Source: Diacronema lutheri
Taxonomy: Eukaryota; Haptophyta; Pavlovophyceae; Pavlovales; Pavlovaceae
Length of the DNA: 64,000 nucleotides
Direction: 5' to 3'
Assembly (NCBI GenBank): GCA_019448385.1
Contig: JAGTXO010000017.1
Span: forward strand, 518,501 to 582,500
The position numbers were made by a program, and so were the translations under genes. Shown one piece after another: positions 20,447-31,348 of this stretch. How positions within the stretch are numbered: the first letter of the stretch is position 1; every line of letters starts with the position of its first letter. Below the pieces are notes generated by a model. The model was not told the origin of the DNA, ran no database searches, and saw only the letters and a list, made by a program, of their open reading frames with translations.

Positions 20447-23180
20447 ATGCGCGCCACGATTGCGCTGCTGCTCGTCGGAGGAGCGCTCGGCGCGGTCGCG
20501 CCGGCGCGGACCGTGGCGCGCGCGCGTGCGACGGCCAGCATGGTGGCAACGCGCCCCGCTGCCGCCGCGCCGGCGCCGCCCGCGATCGGCGCTGACGACG
20601 TGCGCGCTGCGTCTGCGCTCGCGATGGAGGTCGTGACCGCGACGCCCTTCTCGGCGCGCGGCGGCGCGCGCGCGCGCAAGCGCGACCGGCTGCGCGCGCT
20701 CCTCGCGGTGTTCAGCGCGCCGCTGCGCGCGCTGCGCGTCGCGCGCGCCGCGTCGAGCGCCGCGGCAGACGCCTCCGCGCTGCTCAGCGAGGCGTGCGCC
20801 GTCGACGCGGCCGAGCCAGGCGGCGGCGGCGAGTGCGCCGACGCGGGGCTGCTGCGCTCGGGCGTGCGCGAGCTGCGCTCGCTGCTCGCGCGCACGGTGC
20901 GCACGGCAGCCGGAGGCGGCGGCGCCGCCGCCGGCGCGTACGGCGCGAGTGGCCTCGCGATGGAGGCCGGGTGGGAGGCGCGTGGGCAGGGCTCGGCGTT
21001 CCGTCGCACGATCGAGGTCTGGCGCTTTGCGCTCGCCGCGGTCGTCAAGGTCGTGCGCGCGAGCAAGGCGGCCAAGGCGGCGGTTGCAACGGCGGCTGAC
21101 GGCGCCGAGCCTTCGCCCGACGCGCTCGCTGAGGCGACGCGCGCGCGCGTCGCTGCGGGCACGTTCATCCGCGACGGCCTCCTCAAGCTTGGGCCGACCT
21201 TCATCAAGCTCGGACAGGTCGTGAGCACGCGCTCGGACATTCTGCCGAGGGACTACATCGACGTGCTCAAGACGCTGCAAGACGACGTGCCCGGTGTGCA
21301 CGAGCCGTCGCGCCCGCATGTCCCGCGCTGGGCGCGCGCGCTGAGCGCGCGCGCGCCGCACCGCACCGCCGGCTGGCCGGCGTGGCCGGCGTGGCCGGCC
21401 GCTCCCGCGCCCGCCCATTCCGCTGCCTCGCGCGCGCGCGTGCAGGCTTCTCGGGTGAGCGCGCGCGCGCGATCGTCGCCTCCGAGCTGGGCGCGCCGGT
21501 CGACACCATCTTCCGCGAGTTTTCGGACAAGCCGATCGCTGCCGCGTCCCTCGGACAGGTGCGACCGCGCCGCGCGGCGCTCGCCTCGCCGCGCGAGCGG
21601 CGGACGCGCGCGCGCCAACCGCCGCGCCTCGCCGCGCCGCGGCCGCAGGTGCACCGCGCGGTGCTGCTCAACGGGACGGAGGTGGCCGTCAAGGTGCAGC
21701 GCGCCGGGCTGCGCCAGCTCTTCGACCTCGACCTGAAGAACCTCAAGGTGCGCGCGCGCGCGCGCGCGCGCGCCCGCGGCACGCGCCGACGGCCGGCCGG
21801 CCACCCCGCGCCGACGCGACCGGTGCCCGCCACCCGCGCGACCGTCGGACGCGCGCGGCGCGGCGCGCGGCCGGCCGTCCGCCGCAGGTGCTCGCCAAGC
21901 TGCTCGACAAGCTCGATCCGAAGGCGGACGGCGCGGACCGCGAGTGGGCGGCGATCTACGACGAGAGCGCGCGGCTGCTCTACCTCGAGATCGACTACCT
22001 CAACGAGGCGCGCAACGCGCTTCGCTTCGCCGCCGACTTTTCGGCGCAGGCCGACGCGGTGCGCGTGCCGCGCGTCTTCCTCGAGCTGTGCACCGAGCGC
22101 GTCCTCACGATGGAGTTCGTGCCGTCGCTCAAGCTGACCGACGTGGCCGCGCTCGATGCGCTCGGCCTCGACCGGCCCGCGCTCGCGCGCACGGTCGCGC
22201 GCACCTTCCTCGAGCAGCTGCTGCGTTCGGGCTTCTTCCACTGCGACCCGCATCCGGGCAACCTGTGCGTCGACAGGTCGGGCAAGCTCGTCTTCTACGA
22301 CTTTGGGATGATGGACGAGCTGACGCCGCAGGTGCGCGACGGCTTCCGCACCTTCTGCATCGCGCTCTTCGGCGGCGGCCCGTACATCTCGGACGCACAG
22401 CTCGCGGCCAACTCGGCACAGCTCGTGCGCGCCGTCGCGCAGATGGGCATCCTCTCGCGCTCCGCCGACCGGCTCGCCGTGCAGAAGCTCGCCGCCTACT
22501 TCATCCGCTCGTTCAAGGACGCGCAGCTCGGCCGCGCGCGCCGCGCGCCCGGCACGATCAAGTCGACGCTCGGCGACGACCTGCGCACGCTGACGGACGA
22601 GTCGGTCTTCCGCTTCCCGCCCACCTTCACCTTCATCTTCCGCGCCTTCGCCTCGGTCGATGGCATCGGCAAGGGCCTCGACCCATCGTACGAGTTGGGC
22701 AAGCTCGCGCAGCCCTTCATCGAGCAGCTGACCGCCGACGAGAGCACGCCGCTGCAGAAGCTCGGCCAGGCGACGGGGCTCAACCTGCGCGACGTCGAGT
22801 CGGCGGTCACGTCGCCGCGCAAGGTCGCCTACATCGAGGGCACGCTGCGCGCGATGGAGCAGGGCGCGCTCAAGATCCGCGTGCGCGCGCTCGAGAACGA
22901 GCGCGCGCTCGAGCGGCTCTCGGCGCAGCAGGCGACGACGCAGGCCGTCGTCCTCGCCGCCGCCGCGCTCAACGTGGCCACGCTCGCGAGCGGCGCCGTC
23001 GCGCCTCGCCTCGCCTACGGCGCGGCCGCCCTTTTCGCCGCGCAGGCCGCGAGCCGCGCGCTCGGCGTGCGCAAGCTCGACAAGAAGCGCGCGCTCTACT
23101 CGGCGCCCGCGTTCGACAACACCGCGCTCGGCGGCAGCGCGCCGGCCGTCGACGGCGACGGCGACGCCGTCGACGTGTAG
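20447..23180 (+). CDS. ABC1/UbiB-family atypical kinase (ABC1K), likely plastid
   Basis: Four exons: 20447-21293, 21446-21558, 21649-21747 and 21888-23180, all with GT-AG introns, giving 783 codons that close in frame. Family motifs are complete: KLGQ (K254), PIAAASLGQ (Ala-rich nucleotide loop, about 312-320), VAVK (K335), the [10 protein letters not shown] acidic motif, FHCDPHPGN (catalytic D473) and YDFGMM (metal-binding D491). ABC1 kinases regulate quinone and prenyl-lipid metabolism in plastids and mitochondria. The N terminus ([19 protein letters not shown]) looks like a signal peptide followed by a transit-like region, which suggests the plastid. The C-terminal 250 residues are long and helical, as in plastoglobule ABC1Ks. 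Which ABC1K subclass it is was not resolved. Confidence 0.9.
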
Positions 23181-23345
23181 CTGTGGGCACGGTGCAGGCA
23201 TGTGCCGTGCCCCCCCCCCCCCCCCTCCCTCCCTCCCCTTGCGCGGGTACTAGCGAAGTGACTGAACGACCAAACGTATGCACACGCGGGTCGATTTCGC
23301 TTCACGACGCGCCGCCAGCCGCACGCGCCGCACGCGCGACGTGCG

Positions 23346-24110
23346 TCACGCGCCGAAGCCCTTCTTCTTCGCGCCAGTGCTCTTCTTCTTCTTGCCCTCC
23401 TCCTTCGCCTTGAGGCGGCGCTCGGCGCGGTTGAGCAGCCCGAGCGATTCCTGCGCGCTCGTCATCGCCGCCTGCACCTCCTCCGGGCTCTTGCCTTGCG
23501 CCATCGCCTGTGATGTGCGGCGCATGACGACAAACTCGCCGAGGAACTGCTGCACGTCGCTGACCGGCACCGACGCCGCCGCGGCGATGCGCTCGATTCG
23601 CGCGAGCGCGTTGGCGCCGCCGGGAAGGAGGAGCGATGGATCCATGCGCTCCGCCGGCTCCATGTGCGAGCAGAACACCTCGTACTGCTTCAGCTTCTCC
23701 GTCGCCATCTCTGCCGCGCGCGCATCAATCTTGTCGGCCGCGCCCGGGATCTTGGCGGCGAACGCGGCGATGGAGCCGGCCTTGGTGATGACGCGCATCT
23801 GGAGGAGGAACTGCTCAAAGTTGAGCGTCCCATCGAGCATCGCCTTCTCCATCGCCCGTTGCTCCTCCTCGGACAGTTCGGGCAAGCCAGTCGCGCGGTT
23901 GAGGCCCTTGCCGATCGCGTCGCTCACGCCGCTCACGGCCTTCTCAAAGATGTTCATGCGCGCGGCGGCACGCGACGGCGCACCAGCCGCCGCGCTTCGC
24001 GCCGCCGCGCCGCGCGCCCGCGCCACCGCCGGCGGCGCGAAGCCGTCCGCGCACGCGAGCAGCGACAGCGCGATCGCGATGATTCGCGAGCGCACTGATG
24101 ACAGAGGCAT
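23346..24110 (-). CDS. SRP54 M-domain-only protein, plastid-targeted
   Basis: Single exon, 254 codons, ATG at 24110. The N terminus is a signal peptide followed by FAPP (ALSLLACADG|FAPP), the red-lineage secondary-plastid import signature. The mature part aligns with the signal-sequence-binding M domain of SRP54: NFEQFLLQMRVITKAGSI, KIPGA, FCSHMEPAERMDPSLL, RIERIAAAASVPVSDVQQFL. The NG GTPase domain is absent, and there is no room for it before the start codon. The tail is Lys-rich (KEEGKKKKSTGAKKK). M domains bind hydrophobic segments and SRP RNA. A role in thylakoid protein targeting is inferred. It is divergent from the DDM1-like gene, with 84 bases between starts. Confidence 0.85.
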   Translation of the reverse strand: MPLSSVRSRIIAIALSLLACADGFAPPAVARARGAAARSAAAGAPSRAAARMNIFEKAVSGVSDAIGKGLNRATGLPELSEEEQRAMEKAMLDGTLNFEQFLLQMRVITKAGSIAAFAAKIPGAADKIDARAAEMATEKLKQYEVFCSHMEPAERMDPSLLLPGGANALARIERIAAAASVPVSDVQQFLGEFVVMRRTSQAMAQGKSPEEVQAAMTSAQESLGLLNRAERRLKAKEEGKKKKSTGAKKKGFGA

Positions 24111-24194
24111 CGTGCGCGCTTGCCTCGTTTTGCCCTTTTTGGGCGCGCAGCGAGGGCGCACAGAGGCGGGAGACGCAGCAGGGGGGCGGGCAAC
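24111..24194. promoter_or_regulatory. Shared divergent promoter, SRP54-M / DDM1-like
   Basis: 84 bases lie between the two start codons and must hold both 5' leaders and promoters. The interval is GC-rich with a ccctttttggg palindrome-like core and no TATA box. Confidence 0.45.
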
Positions 24195-25405
24195 ATGGCC
24201 GCGACGAGCGTTGAGGCCGAGTGCGAGCGCGAGCCGCCGGCGAAGCGGAGCAAGGCGGTGGACGCGCAGTCTGCCGCAGCCGCCGCTGAGGACGACGACG
24301 GCGACGCCGAGATCGCGATCGAGCTCGACGACAGCGCAGACGTCGACGCCTCGCCGAACGCCGGCGCGTCGCCGCCCGCGCTCACGGCGCACATGCTCGA
24401 GGAGGAGGCCAGCCTGGCGGAGGCGCGAGCAGCGGAGGACGCGGCGCTGCACCGTGCGCAGGCCGCCGAGCACAAAGCGATCAGCAAGCCCGCCATCGCC
24501 GCCAAGGTCCGCCGCCTCAACGAGCTGCTCGAAAAGTCCATCGTCTACTCGGTGACACGCATATCGCCGCGCGCCGCGCGCCGCGCGCGCGCCGCGCCGC
24601 ACTGCCACGCCGAGCGAGCATCGCCGCCGCACCACGACGCGCGGCTGCGCCATGGCGCGCGTTGTACCGGCCGCGGGCGCGCGCTCGCGCGCATGCCACG
24701 CAGCACCGGCCGCAAATGCTCAGAGAGTGCTTCGCAGCGGCGCGCGGCGGGCGCGGCACATGTGGCGGTCGCGAAAGGCCCCAGCGTATGCCGCGCGTGC
24801 GCGCAGGAAGGCGCACAGCTGCGCGCGGGCGCCCACCTGGCCGCGCACGCCACGGAGCGCCCCGCCGCCGGCCCGCGCCGGCGAGCGGCGTGTGCCGTCG
24901 CGTGAGCGGAGCGGCCCGGGGGGGGGGGGGGGCATTCTGCTCGAGCTGCCCGGCGACGCGTGCACCCCACGCCACGAGGGAGTGGACTGTCGCACCTCGC
25001 GCGCCGCGCGCGCCGGCTGCGACCCTACGCCGACGCCTCCTCCCTCCCCTCCCTCTTTGCCCTCCCCCTTCCCCCCCCCCCCCCCCCCTCCCCTTCCCTC
25101 CCCTTCCCGGTCGCGCTCGCAGGAGTTCCTCGCCAACAAGCTCAAGAACCCGACCGCGCACGTGCAGCTCGTCAAGGGCGATGGCGGCGCCGAGTCCGGC
25201 ACGGGCGCGGGCAAGTCCGTTGGCCTCGTGACGCAAGGCGCGCCGCAGCGCCCCGCGCGCGTCGCGCGGCCGCGTGTTCGTGCCCCGCGCGATGACGAAG
25301 GCGTGCCCCGCGCCTTCGCGCCGCTGCGCTCGCCCCGCCGCCGCCGCCGCGGCGCATCGCCTCCTTCCCGCTCGCGCACGCAACGGCCTGCGCGCACACT
25401 GACCC

Positions 25406-25436
<31 letters not shown>

Positions 25437-27582
25437 ACACACACACACCACCCCCCCCCCCCCCCCTTTCCTTAGGCATGGGCAAGCTGCCGCAGCCCGA
25501 GGCCATCAGCGGCGGGCAGATGCGCGACTACCAGCTCGTCGGTGTGCACTGGCTGACCGGCCTCTACGAGAACGGGCTGAACGGCATCCTGGGCGACGAG
25601 ATGGGCCTCGGTGCGGCAGCGCATCGCCGCGCGCCCCTCCGCGCACGCCACCACGCCCTTGGGGAAGTCGACGCGCGCGGCGGCCGCGCGCTGAGCCGCG
25701 TGGCCGCGCGCGCCACCCGCCGCGCAGGCAAGACGGTGCAGACGATCGGCTTCCTTGCCTTCTTGCGCGAGCGCGGCACGCACGGCCCCTTTTTGATCGC
25801 GGGGCCCCTCTCGACGATTGGCAACTGGCACAACGAGTTTAAAAAGTGGGCGCCCACTATTCCGTCCGTTGTCTACCACGGCTCCAAGGTGCGTGCGCGC
25901 ACACGCCGGCCGCGTCGGGCGCGCTGCCCGCTCACGCACGCGCCTCTGCGCCGCTGCGCGTACCCAACCCTGCCCCCCCCCCCCCCCCCTCCCCGACAAC
26001 ATGCTACCCTCCGCCCCCCCCCCCCCCCGCCTCTTCCCGCCTCCCCGCCTCGGCGTGCGCAGGAGGAGCGCGCGCAGATCCGGAGCGAGGCGATGCGCCA
26101 CCCCGGCAACCCGGCCTTCCCCGTCGTGATCACCTCGTACGAGATCATCTTGCGCGACTTTGCGGACCTGCGCAGGTGGGGCCGCCGTGGCGCGGGGCGG
26201 CGCGCAGAGCGGGCGGCGGGAACGCGCGGCGCGCGGCGCGCGGCGCGCCCACCGGGCTGTCGCGCCGCGCCCGCGCCGCGCCGCTGTGCACATCGCCATG
26301 CGGTCGCCATGCGCGCCGCGTGCCTGCGTGCGGCGCCCCCGCCCGCCGCTCACACCGCGCGCGCCTCCGAACGCGCCACGCGCGCCACGCGGCTGTTGGC
26401 GGGCGCAACCGGCCGCGGCGGCCGTGCACCCGTGCGTGCGTGCAGAATCCCGTGGAAGTTTCTGATTGTGGACGAGGGCCACCGGCTGAAGAACCTCAAC
26501 TGCCAGCTGATCCAGCGGTTGAAGAGCCTCAACTCGGGTAAGGCTCTTCAAATACCTGCGCACCAATTGACACACCTTTCCCGCCACGCCCTTACCCGCC
26601 CTGCGCTCTGCCGCCACGCCCTTTCCCGCCCTGCGCTCTGCCGCCATGCCCTTTTTCGCCCTGCGCTCTGCCGCTCCCGCGTGCGAATTCTCCTCGCGCC
26701 GGCGGCTCACCGCAGGCGCCGCCCATGCCGCGCCTCGCCCCCATGCGCACGCCTGTCCCCCCCCCCCCCCCCCCCTCCCACCTTCTCCTCTTTTCGCACT
26801 GTGCCCAGCCAACCGGCTGCTGCTGTCGGGCACGCCTCTGCAGAACAACCTCAAGGAGCTGTGGTCGCTGCTCAACTTCCTGCTGCCCGACATCTTCGAC
26901 GACCTCGAGTCCTTCCAGAGGTCAGCCGTCCGGATGACAATCGGGGATTGGCATGCGAATGGGATGCGGATGGGATGCGGATGGGATGCAATTGGATGCG
27001 GATGGGATGCGGATGGGATGCGGATGGGATGCGGATGGGATGCGGATGGGATGCGGATGGGATGTGGATCGAGCGCGCCTCGCGCAACATGCGTGTGCAC
27101 GTGCCACTGGCCATGGTGCCCGCACGCGCGCCCGCTTTTGACCCCTCGCTCACGCAGAACCCCCCCCCCCCCTTCCCAATCGCCCCCTCTAATATCCCCC
27201 TCTTCTATCCGCGCAGTTGGTTCGATTTCGACGTGACGGGTGACGAGGGGTCGCAGCAGATCCTTAAGCGGGAGGAGGAGGCGCAGGTGGTGACCAAGCT
27301 GCACCTCATCCTCCGCCCCTTCCTCCTCCGCCGGCTTAAAGCAGATGTCGACCTGTCGATCCCGCCCAAGCACGAGTACATCCTCTATTGCGAGCTCACA
27401 CAGCAGCAGCGCGATGTGTACGTCGCCGTGCTCGAGCGCGAGCTCGTCACGGCCAAGGGCTCGCTCCGGCTGCAGAACGTGCTCATGCAGCTGCGCAAGG
27501 TGAGGATGGCGGATTCGCCCCCCCCCCCCCCCCCCCCCAACTCACCTCCCTCTGGCGGCGCGACGGCTCTCACAAGCCCTAG

Positions 27583-27617
<35 letters not shown>

Positions 27618-28294
27618 AGGTGTGCAATCATCCTTACCTTTTCGACTGGCCAACTGACGAGCAGGGCGAGGAGCAGATTGACGAGCGCATCGTCAGCAGC
27701 TCGGCGAAGATGGTGCTGCTCGACCGGATCATGACGCGGCTGCGCGCGGAGGGCGGCCACCAGACGCTCATCTTCTCGCAGATGACTACTCAGCTCGACA
27801 TCTTGCAGGCACGCGCAACGCACGCACGCACGCGCGAGCGCAGCGGCAGCCGCCGCCGTGCGGGGCGCTGTGCGGGCGGCGTGTGCGCCGCCTGCACGCT
27901 GTGCGCGCACCGACACGCCCTACCCCCCCCCCCCCCCGCCCCGCCCGTATGGCTCAGGACTACTGCACGCTGCGCGGCTTCTCCTTTGAGCGGCTCGACG
28001 GCTCCGTGACGAATGTCGAGCGGCTCGAGGCGATGGAGCGCTTCAACAAGGGCGGCGTCGATGTCTTCCTCCTCTCAACGCGCGCGGGCGGCCTGGGCAT
28101 CAACCTCGTCGCGGCGGACACGTGTATTATTTACGACTCGGATTGGAACCCGCACGCGGACCTGCAGGCGCAGGACAGGTGCCACCGCATCGGGCAGAAG
28201 GAGGTTGTCCTCATCTTCCGCCTCACCACCACGGACACGGTGAGCGCCGCGCTGCACGCTCGCGCCGCGCCGCGCTGCTCGCCTTTCCGTGTGC

Positions 28295-28350
<56 letters not shown>

Positions 28351-28985
28351 GCCGCTGCGGCTCTGTGCGCCCGTCCGCCCACACGCCCCATCGCCCCGCC
28401 GTCCATCACGTGCGCTCGCGCATGCGCGGCGTGTGCGCGCACAGGTGGAGGAGCAGGTGCTCAAGGCGGCCAAGGACAAGCTCAAGCTCGAGCAGCTTGT
28501 CATCTCGAGGGGCAAGTACAAGATGGTTGGCGAGAAGACCGACAGGGACGAGAAGCTCAAGAAGCGCGAGCTCATCAACCTGCTCGCGTACGCCAACGCA
28601 GCGCCGGACACACTGCCCCCGCGGCCCGCCCTTCCTGCGCGCGCGCGCGCGTCCGCCGCGCTCCGCGCGTGCCCGCCCTTGGTTGTGCCTACCTGCCCCG
28701 ACATATGTGAGGGGGCCTTTCTTCCCGCGCCTTGCCTCCACCCGCGCGCGCAGCTACGACCCGTCAAAGTCTGCGCTCGGTCGCGGCGCGGACAAGACGA
28801 TCACCGACGATGAGCTCGCCATCGTGCTCGAGCGGCGCGCGGAGAGGGCGACGGACAAGGGCCATGGCTTTGCGCCCGTGGAGGCGGTCGTCTCCAAATT
28901 CGACCAGACGGCCAAGGAGACGGGCGACGCGTCGGGCGTGGACGGCGCGGCCGACGCGGTCGCGGCCACCGCAGCGCAAGCGTGA
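24195..28985 (+). CDS. SNF2-family chromatin remodeler of the DDM1/HELLS (LSH) type
   Basis: Twelve exons: 24195-24551, 25123-25237, 25476-25610, 25728-25888, 26063-26175, 26446-26537, 26809-26920, 27217-27499, 27620-27808, 27958-28239, 28445-28587 and 28754-28985; 737 codons in frame. The motifs in order are GDEMGLGKTVQT (I), [17 protein letters not shown] (II), LSGTPLQNN (III), [11 protein letters not shown] (V) and [11 protein letters not shown] (VI). The DEGH box and the YHGSK segment point to DDM1/HELLS rather than ISWI, as does the absence of HAND/SANT/SLIDE domains. These remodelers keep DNA methylation and silencing over transposons. Introns after exon 2 and exon 9 need GC donors. The introns hold C tracts, an 11-base repeat and a CTG repeat. 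Confidence 0.9.
25403..25466 (+). repeat. C tract, (CA)n and second C tract in intron 2
   Basis: Twenty C residues, about 13 CA dinucleotides and 16 more C residues lie directly before the acceptor of exon 3 of the DDM1-like gene. The tract acts as a very long polypyrimidine-like region. Confidence 0.95.
26953..27066 (+). repeat. 11-base tandem repeat in intron 7 of the DDM1-like gene
   Basis: The unit atgggatgcgg is repeated about ten times with few changes. Confidence 0.9.
27593..27617 (+). repeat. C tract of 25 bases at a 3' splice site
   Basis: An uninterrupted C run ends directly at the AG acceptor of exon 9 of the DDM1-like gene. A second C run sits at about 27520-27538 in the same intron. 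Confidence 0.95.
28288..28350 (+). repeat. (GCT)n trinucleotide repeat in intron 10
   Basis: About 18 copies of GCT/CTG lie in the intron between exons 10 and 11 of the DDM1-like gene. All copies are noncoding in the spliced model. Confidence 0.95.
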
Positions 28986-29358
28986 CGCGCTTGTTCGCCG
29001 CAGCGCGTCATCGTTTCGGCTCGTCACCGCGCTTGCGCCGCGCCGCATGGCAGCTGCGGCGACCGGCAGCGCCTGGCCAGTGTCTGACTGTACACCAATT
29101 AATGGCCATTTAATGGCCATCATTGAAACGTCACTCTAATTGATACTTTCAAGTTTCAACCCTTTCCGAAGTATGAGTACCCTTTTTCCCCCTCTTTCTT
29201 GTCTTTACTCTTTCTCGTCTTACTCATCTGGTCGGGCTCAGCGGCAGGGGCACAGGCGGTGCCATGGAGTTGGCACGCGCACGCGCACGTGTGCCGCTCA
29301 TGCTTAGTCGCTTCGCCTCCTCACCCGCGCTCGCTCGCTCCGCCTGCTTTGCGCGCAG
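28986..29358. other. Intergenic, unusually AT-rich
   Basis: Unlike the rest of the window, 29085-29225 is AT-rich and contains a direct repeat (taatggccat twice near 29098-29120). It lies upstream of the truncated BET gene. No exon encoding the missing front of a bromodomain was found here. Confidence 0.5.
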
Positions 29359-30132
29359 CGCCGGCTCGAGGGCGGTGAGTACGAGAGACTCGACGACTTT
29401 GAGGAGGACGTGCGGCAGGTGTGGCTCACCTGCAGGATGTACAACAGGGAAGGCACGGACGCCTTCAAGAATGGCGAGGACCTCTCCGCGCTCTTCGAGC
29501 GCAAGGCGAGCGCGCTGCGCGCAAAGCTGGAGGCGCGTGCGGCGGCCGGGGGCGGCGGCGGAGGTGGCGGCAGCGCACAGCGGCGCGCGAGCAGCAAAGA
29601 CGGCGTGCTCGCGCAGATGCAGCAGATGCAGCAGACGATGGCTGCGGGGGGCATGGGCGGCATGATGGGCGGCATGGGCGCGTGCATGGGGATGCTGCCG
29701 GGCATGGCCGCAGGCGGCGCGCAGCAGCCGGCCGCGGCCGATACGAATGGCAGCGGTGCGGCGCATGGCGGGAAGGGCGCCAGGGCGGGCGCGGGCAGAG
29801 GGCCAAATGAGGAGATGAGCCACGCGATTAAGGCGACGCTCTCGCAGCAGATCGGCAAGCTCAAAGGCGGGCAGATGAGCAAGGTCATCGACATTATGAA
29901 GCGCGACCCGGGATTCGCGGCGCACGCGGCCGGCGGCGCGGACGGCGAGGCGCGCAAGCTCGACCTGGACGCGCTGCAGGGCGGCACGCTGTGGAAGCTC
30001 AACGACTACGTGACGGCCGTCAAGGGCGTCAACGCGCGCAAGAAAGTCGCGCCCATCTCGAAGTGCGAGCAGCTCGGGATGGCGAGGGCGCGCGCACAAG
30101 CATGGACGGGGGCATGGACGGGGGCAGACTGA
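29359..30132 (+). CDS. BET-family protein fragment: end of bromodomain plus NET domain
   Basis: From an AG at 29358 the frame reads RRLEGGEYERLDDFEEDV, then CRMYNREGTDAF and LSALFERK. This is the last third of a bromodomain, including the conserved YN that contacts acetyl-lysine. A Gly/Met-rich linker follows, then a NET domain (LSQQIGKLKGGQMSKVIDI, LDLDALQGGTLWKLNDYV). The front of the bromodomain is missing, and a stop codon lies in frame at 29305. An exon starting ATG at 29264 is open in another frame but does not join in phase. Either a distant 5' exon exists or this is a truncated or pseudogene copy. Stops converge with YJU2, 17 bases apart. Confidence 0.65.
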   Translation, partial: RRLEGGEYERLDDFEEDVRQVWLTCRMYNREGTDAFKNGEDLSALFERKASALRAKLEARAAAGGGGGGGGSAQRRASSKDGVLAQMQQMQQTMAAGGMGGMMGGMGACMGMLPGMAAGGAQQPAAADTNGSGAAHGGKGARAGAGRGPNEEMSHAIKATLSQQIGKLKGGQMSKVIDIMKRDPGFAAHAAGGADGEARKLDLDALQGGTLWKLNDYVTAVKGVNARKKVAPISKCEQLGMARARAQAWTGAWTGAD

Positions 30133-30149
30133 GAGGTGCGCGTGACGTT

Positions 30150-31241
30150 TCAGCGAGAGTGTGAGCCGCCGTCGCTGCTTGAGCCACCGTACGCGCTCAG
30201 GCCGAGAAGAGCCAAGCTTCCGCTCGCTGTAAGCCGACTCCCAGCGGCGGCGTCGGCGTGCGCGGAGCCGCTGGAGGCGCGCGTTGCCTCGGGGCGTACG
30301 TCCAGCAACGGCGGCGCCCCAGACTGTGGTGGGCCGCCAGCGGAGGTTGGGGCTGCGGCTGTGGCGGGCGCTTTTGGCTTCACGCGGAACGTCGGCCTGG
30401 TCCCAACTCCGCCAACGGGCCGTGATCGCGCCAGCGGCGGTTGTGGTGGCGGCTGCGAGGCTGGGGCAGGCGGCCCGCTGGCGCACGCGCCTGTGCCCAC
30501 CGCTGCGAGGGCTGCCTTGGCCCCGTCCGCCGGCGGCGCGCTGCTGGCCGGCGCCGCTGGCGCGAGGCTGCTGTCGTCGTCGCTGTCATCCATGCGCCGC
30601 ATGCGCTTTTGCCCAAAGATGCTCTGCACGATGGCCTCGTCGTCATCGTCGAGCTGAGGGAGCGCCGCCGCGTGCGCGTCTCCGCGCGCCTCCGGCTCGC
30701 CCTCGGGCTCGCGCTTCTGCGCGATGAGCTCGTCGATGCTCGCGGCATTGTTGCGCGCGTTCATCGTGCGTAGCTCGTCGAGCGCGTCGAGCGCGTCCAT
30801 CTCGTGCTTCGAGTCCTTGATCCGATTCTCGAGACGCTTCATTGCGTCCGTCCCGTCCTCCTCTGCGCGCTGCGCATGCGCCGCCTCGACGGCCGCCTCG
30901 CGGTCGCGCCACGGCTCATAATTGCGATGCGCGCCGGCCTCGGCAATATAGTCTTCGTTCTTCGGGTCGGTCTTGATGCAAAACTCAGCACGGCAGTTGG
31001 TGCAATTCATGTAGAAGCGGATGATCTTGATCCCGAGGTAGTCCTCGCCCTCGACGTTCTCGCGGCGCGAGTTGAACTTCTTGCCCTTGTACATGTACTC
31101 GCCGCACTCCTTGCAGCGGATGCTCATGGGCAACATCATGCGCACGACGAACTGGTCATTCTTCAACCGCTTCTTCCGCGGGATCTTCTCCGGGTCAAAA
31201 TCGGGCCCAAAGTACTTGTTGAGCACCTTGCGCTCGCCCAT
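30150..31241 (-). CDS. YJU2: YJU2 (CCDC94/Cwc16) pre-mRNA splicing factor
   Basis: Single exon, 363 codons, ATG at 31241. The first 130 residues are strongly conserved: MGERKVLNKYFGPDFDP at the N terminus, RCKECGEYMYKGKKFNSR and FYMNCTNCRAEFCIKTDP with two CxxC pairs that bind zinc, then NEDYIAEAGAHRNYEPW. YJU2 joins the spliceosome at the first catalytic step. The second half is low-complexity (acidic, then Pro/Ala-rich). The gene is divergent from the next plus-strand gene, with 107 bases between starts. Confidence 0.95.
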   Translation of the reverse strand: MGERKVLNKYFGPDFDPEKIPRKKRLKNDQFVVRMMLPMSIRCKECGEYMYKGKKFNSRRENVEGEDYLGIKIIRFYMNCTNCRAEFCIKTDPKNEDYIAEAGAHRNYEPWRDREAAVEAAHAQRAEEDGTDAMKRLENRIKDSKHEMDALDALDELRTMNARNNAASIDELIAQKREPEGEPEARGDAHAAALPQLDDDDEAIVQSIFGQKRMRRMDDSDDDSSLAPAAPASSAPPADGAKAALAAVGTGACASGPPAPASQPPPQPPLARSRPVGGVGTRPTFRVKPKAPATAAAPTSAGGPPQSGAPPLLDVRPEATRASSGSAHADAAAGSRLTASGSLALLGLSAYGGSSSDGGSHSR

Positions 31242-31348
31242 GGTCGACGAGTCCTCCGCACGGGACGATGGCGGCCGTCCCACTCGATTTTGAAAGTTGT
31301 TGAAGCGAGAATCGCGCGGGCAGAATCAAAAATAATGGTGAACGTGCC
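31242..31348. promoter_or_regulatory. Shared divergent promoter, YJU2 / unknown gene
   Basis: 107 bases lie between start codons. The middle is AT-richer (cactcgattttgaaagttgt, gcagaatcaaaaataatgg) with no TATA box. Confidence 0.4.

Noticed and set aside
21267-23201. 644-codon minus-strand frame opposite the ABC1 kinase
   Set aside because: Antisense shadow; the plus exons hold the complete kinase motifs.
26140-26460. Tandem gcgcggcgcgcggcgc words as a CRISPR-like array
   Set aside because: They are short imperfect GC repeats in an intron, without regular spacers; CRISPR is not expected in a eukaryotic nucleus.
29264-29400. ATG at 29264 as the start of the BET-like gene
   Set aside because: It is in a different frame from the bromodomain remnant and no splice pair joins it in phase.
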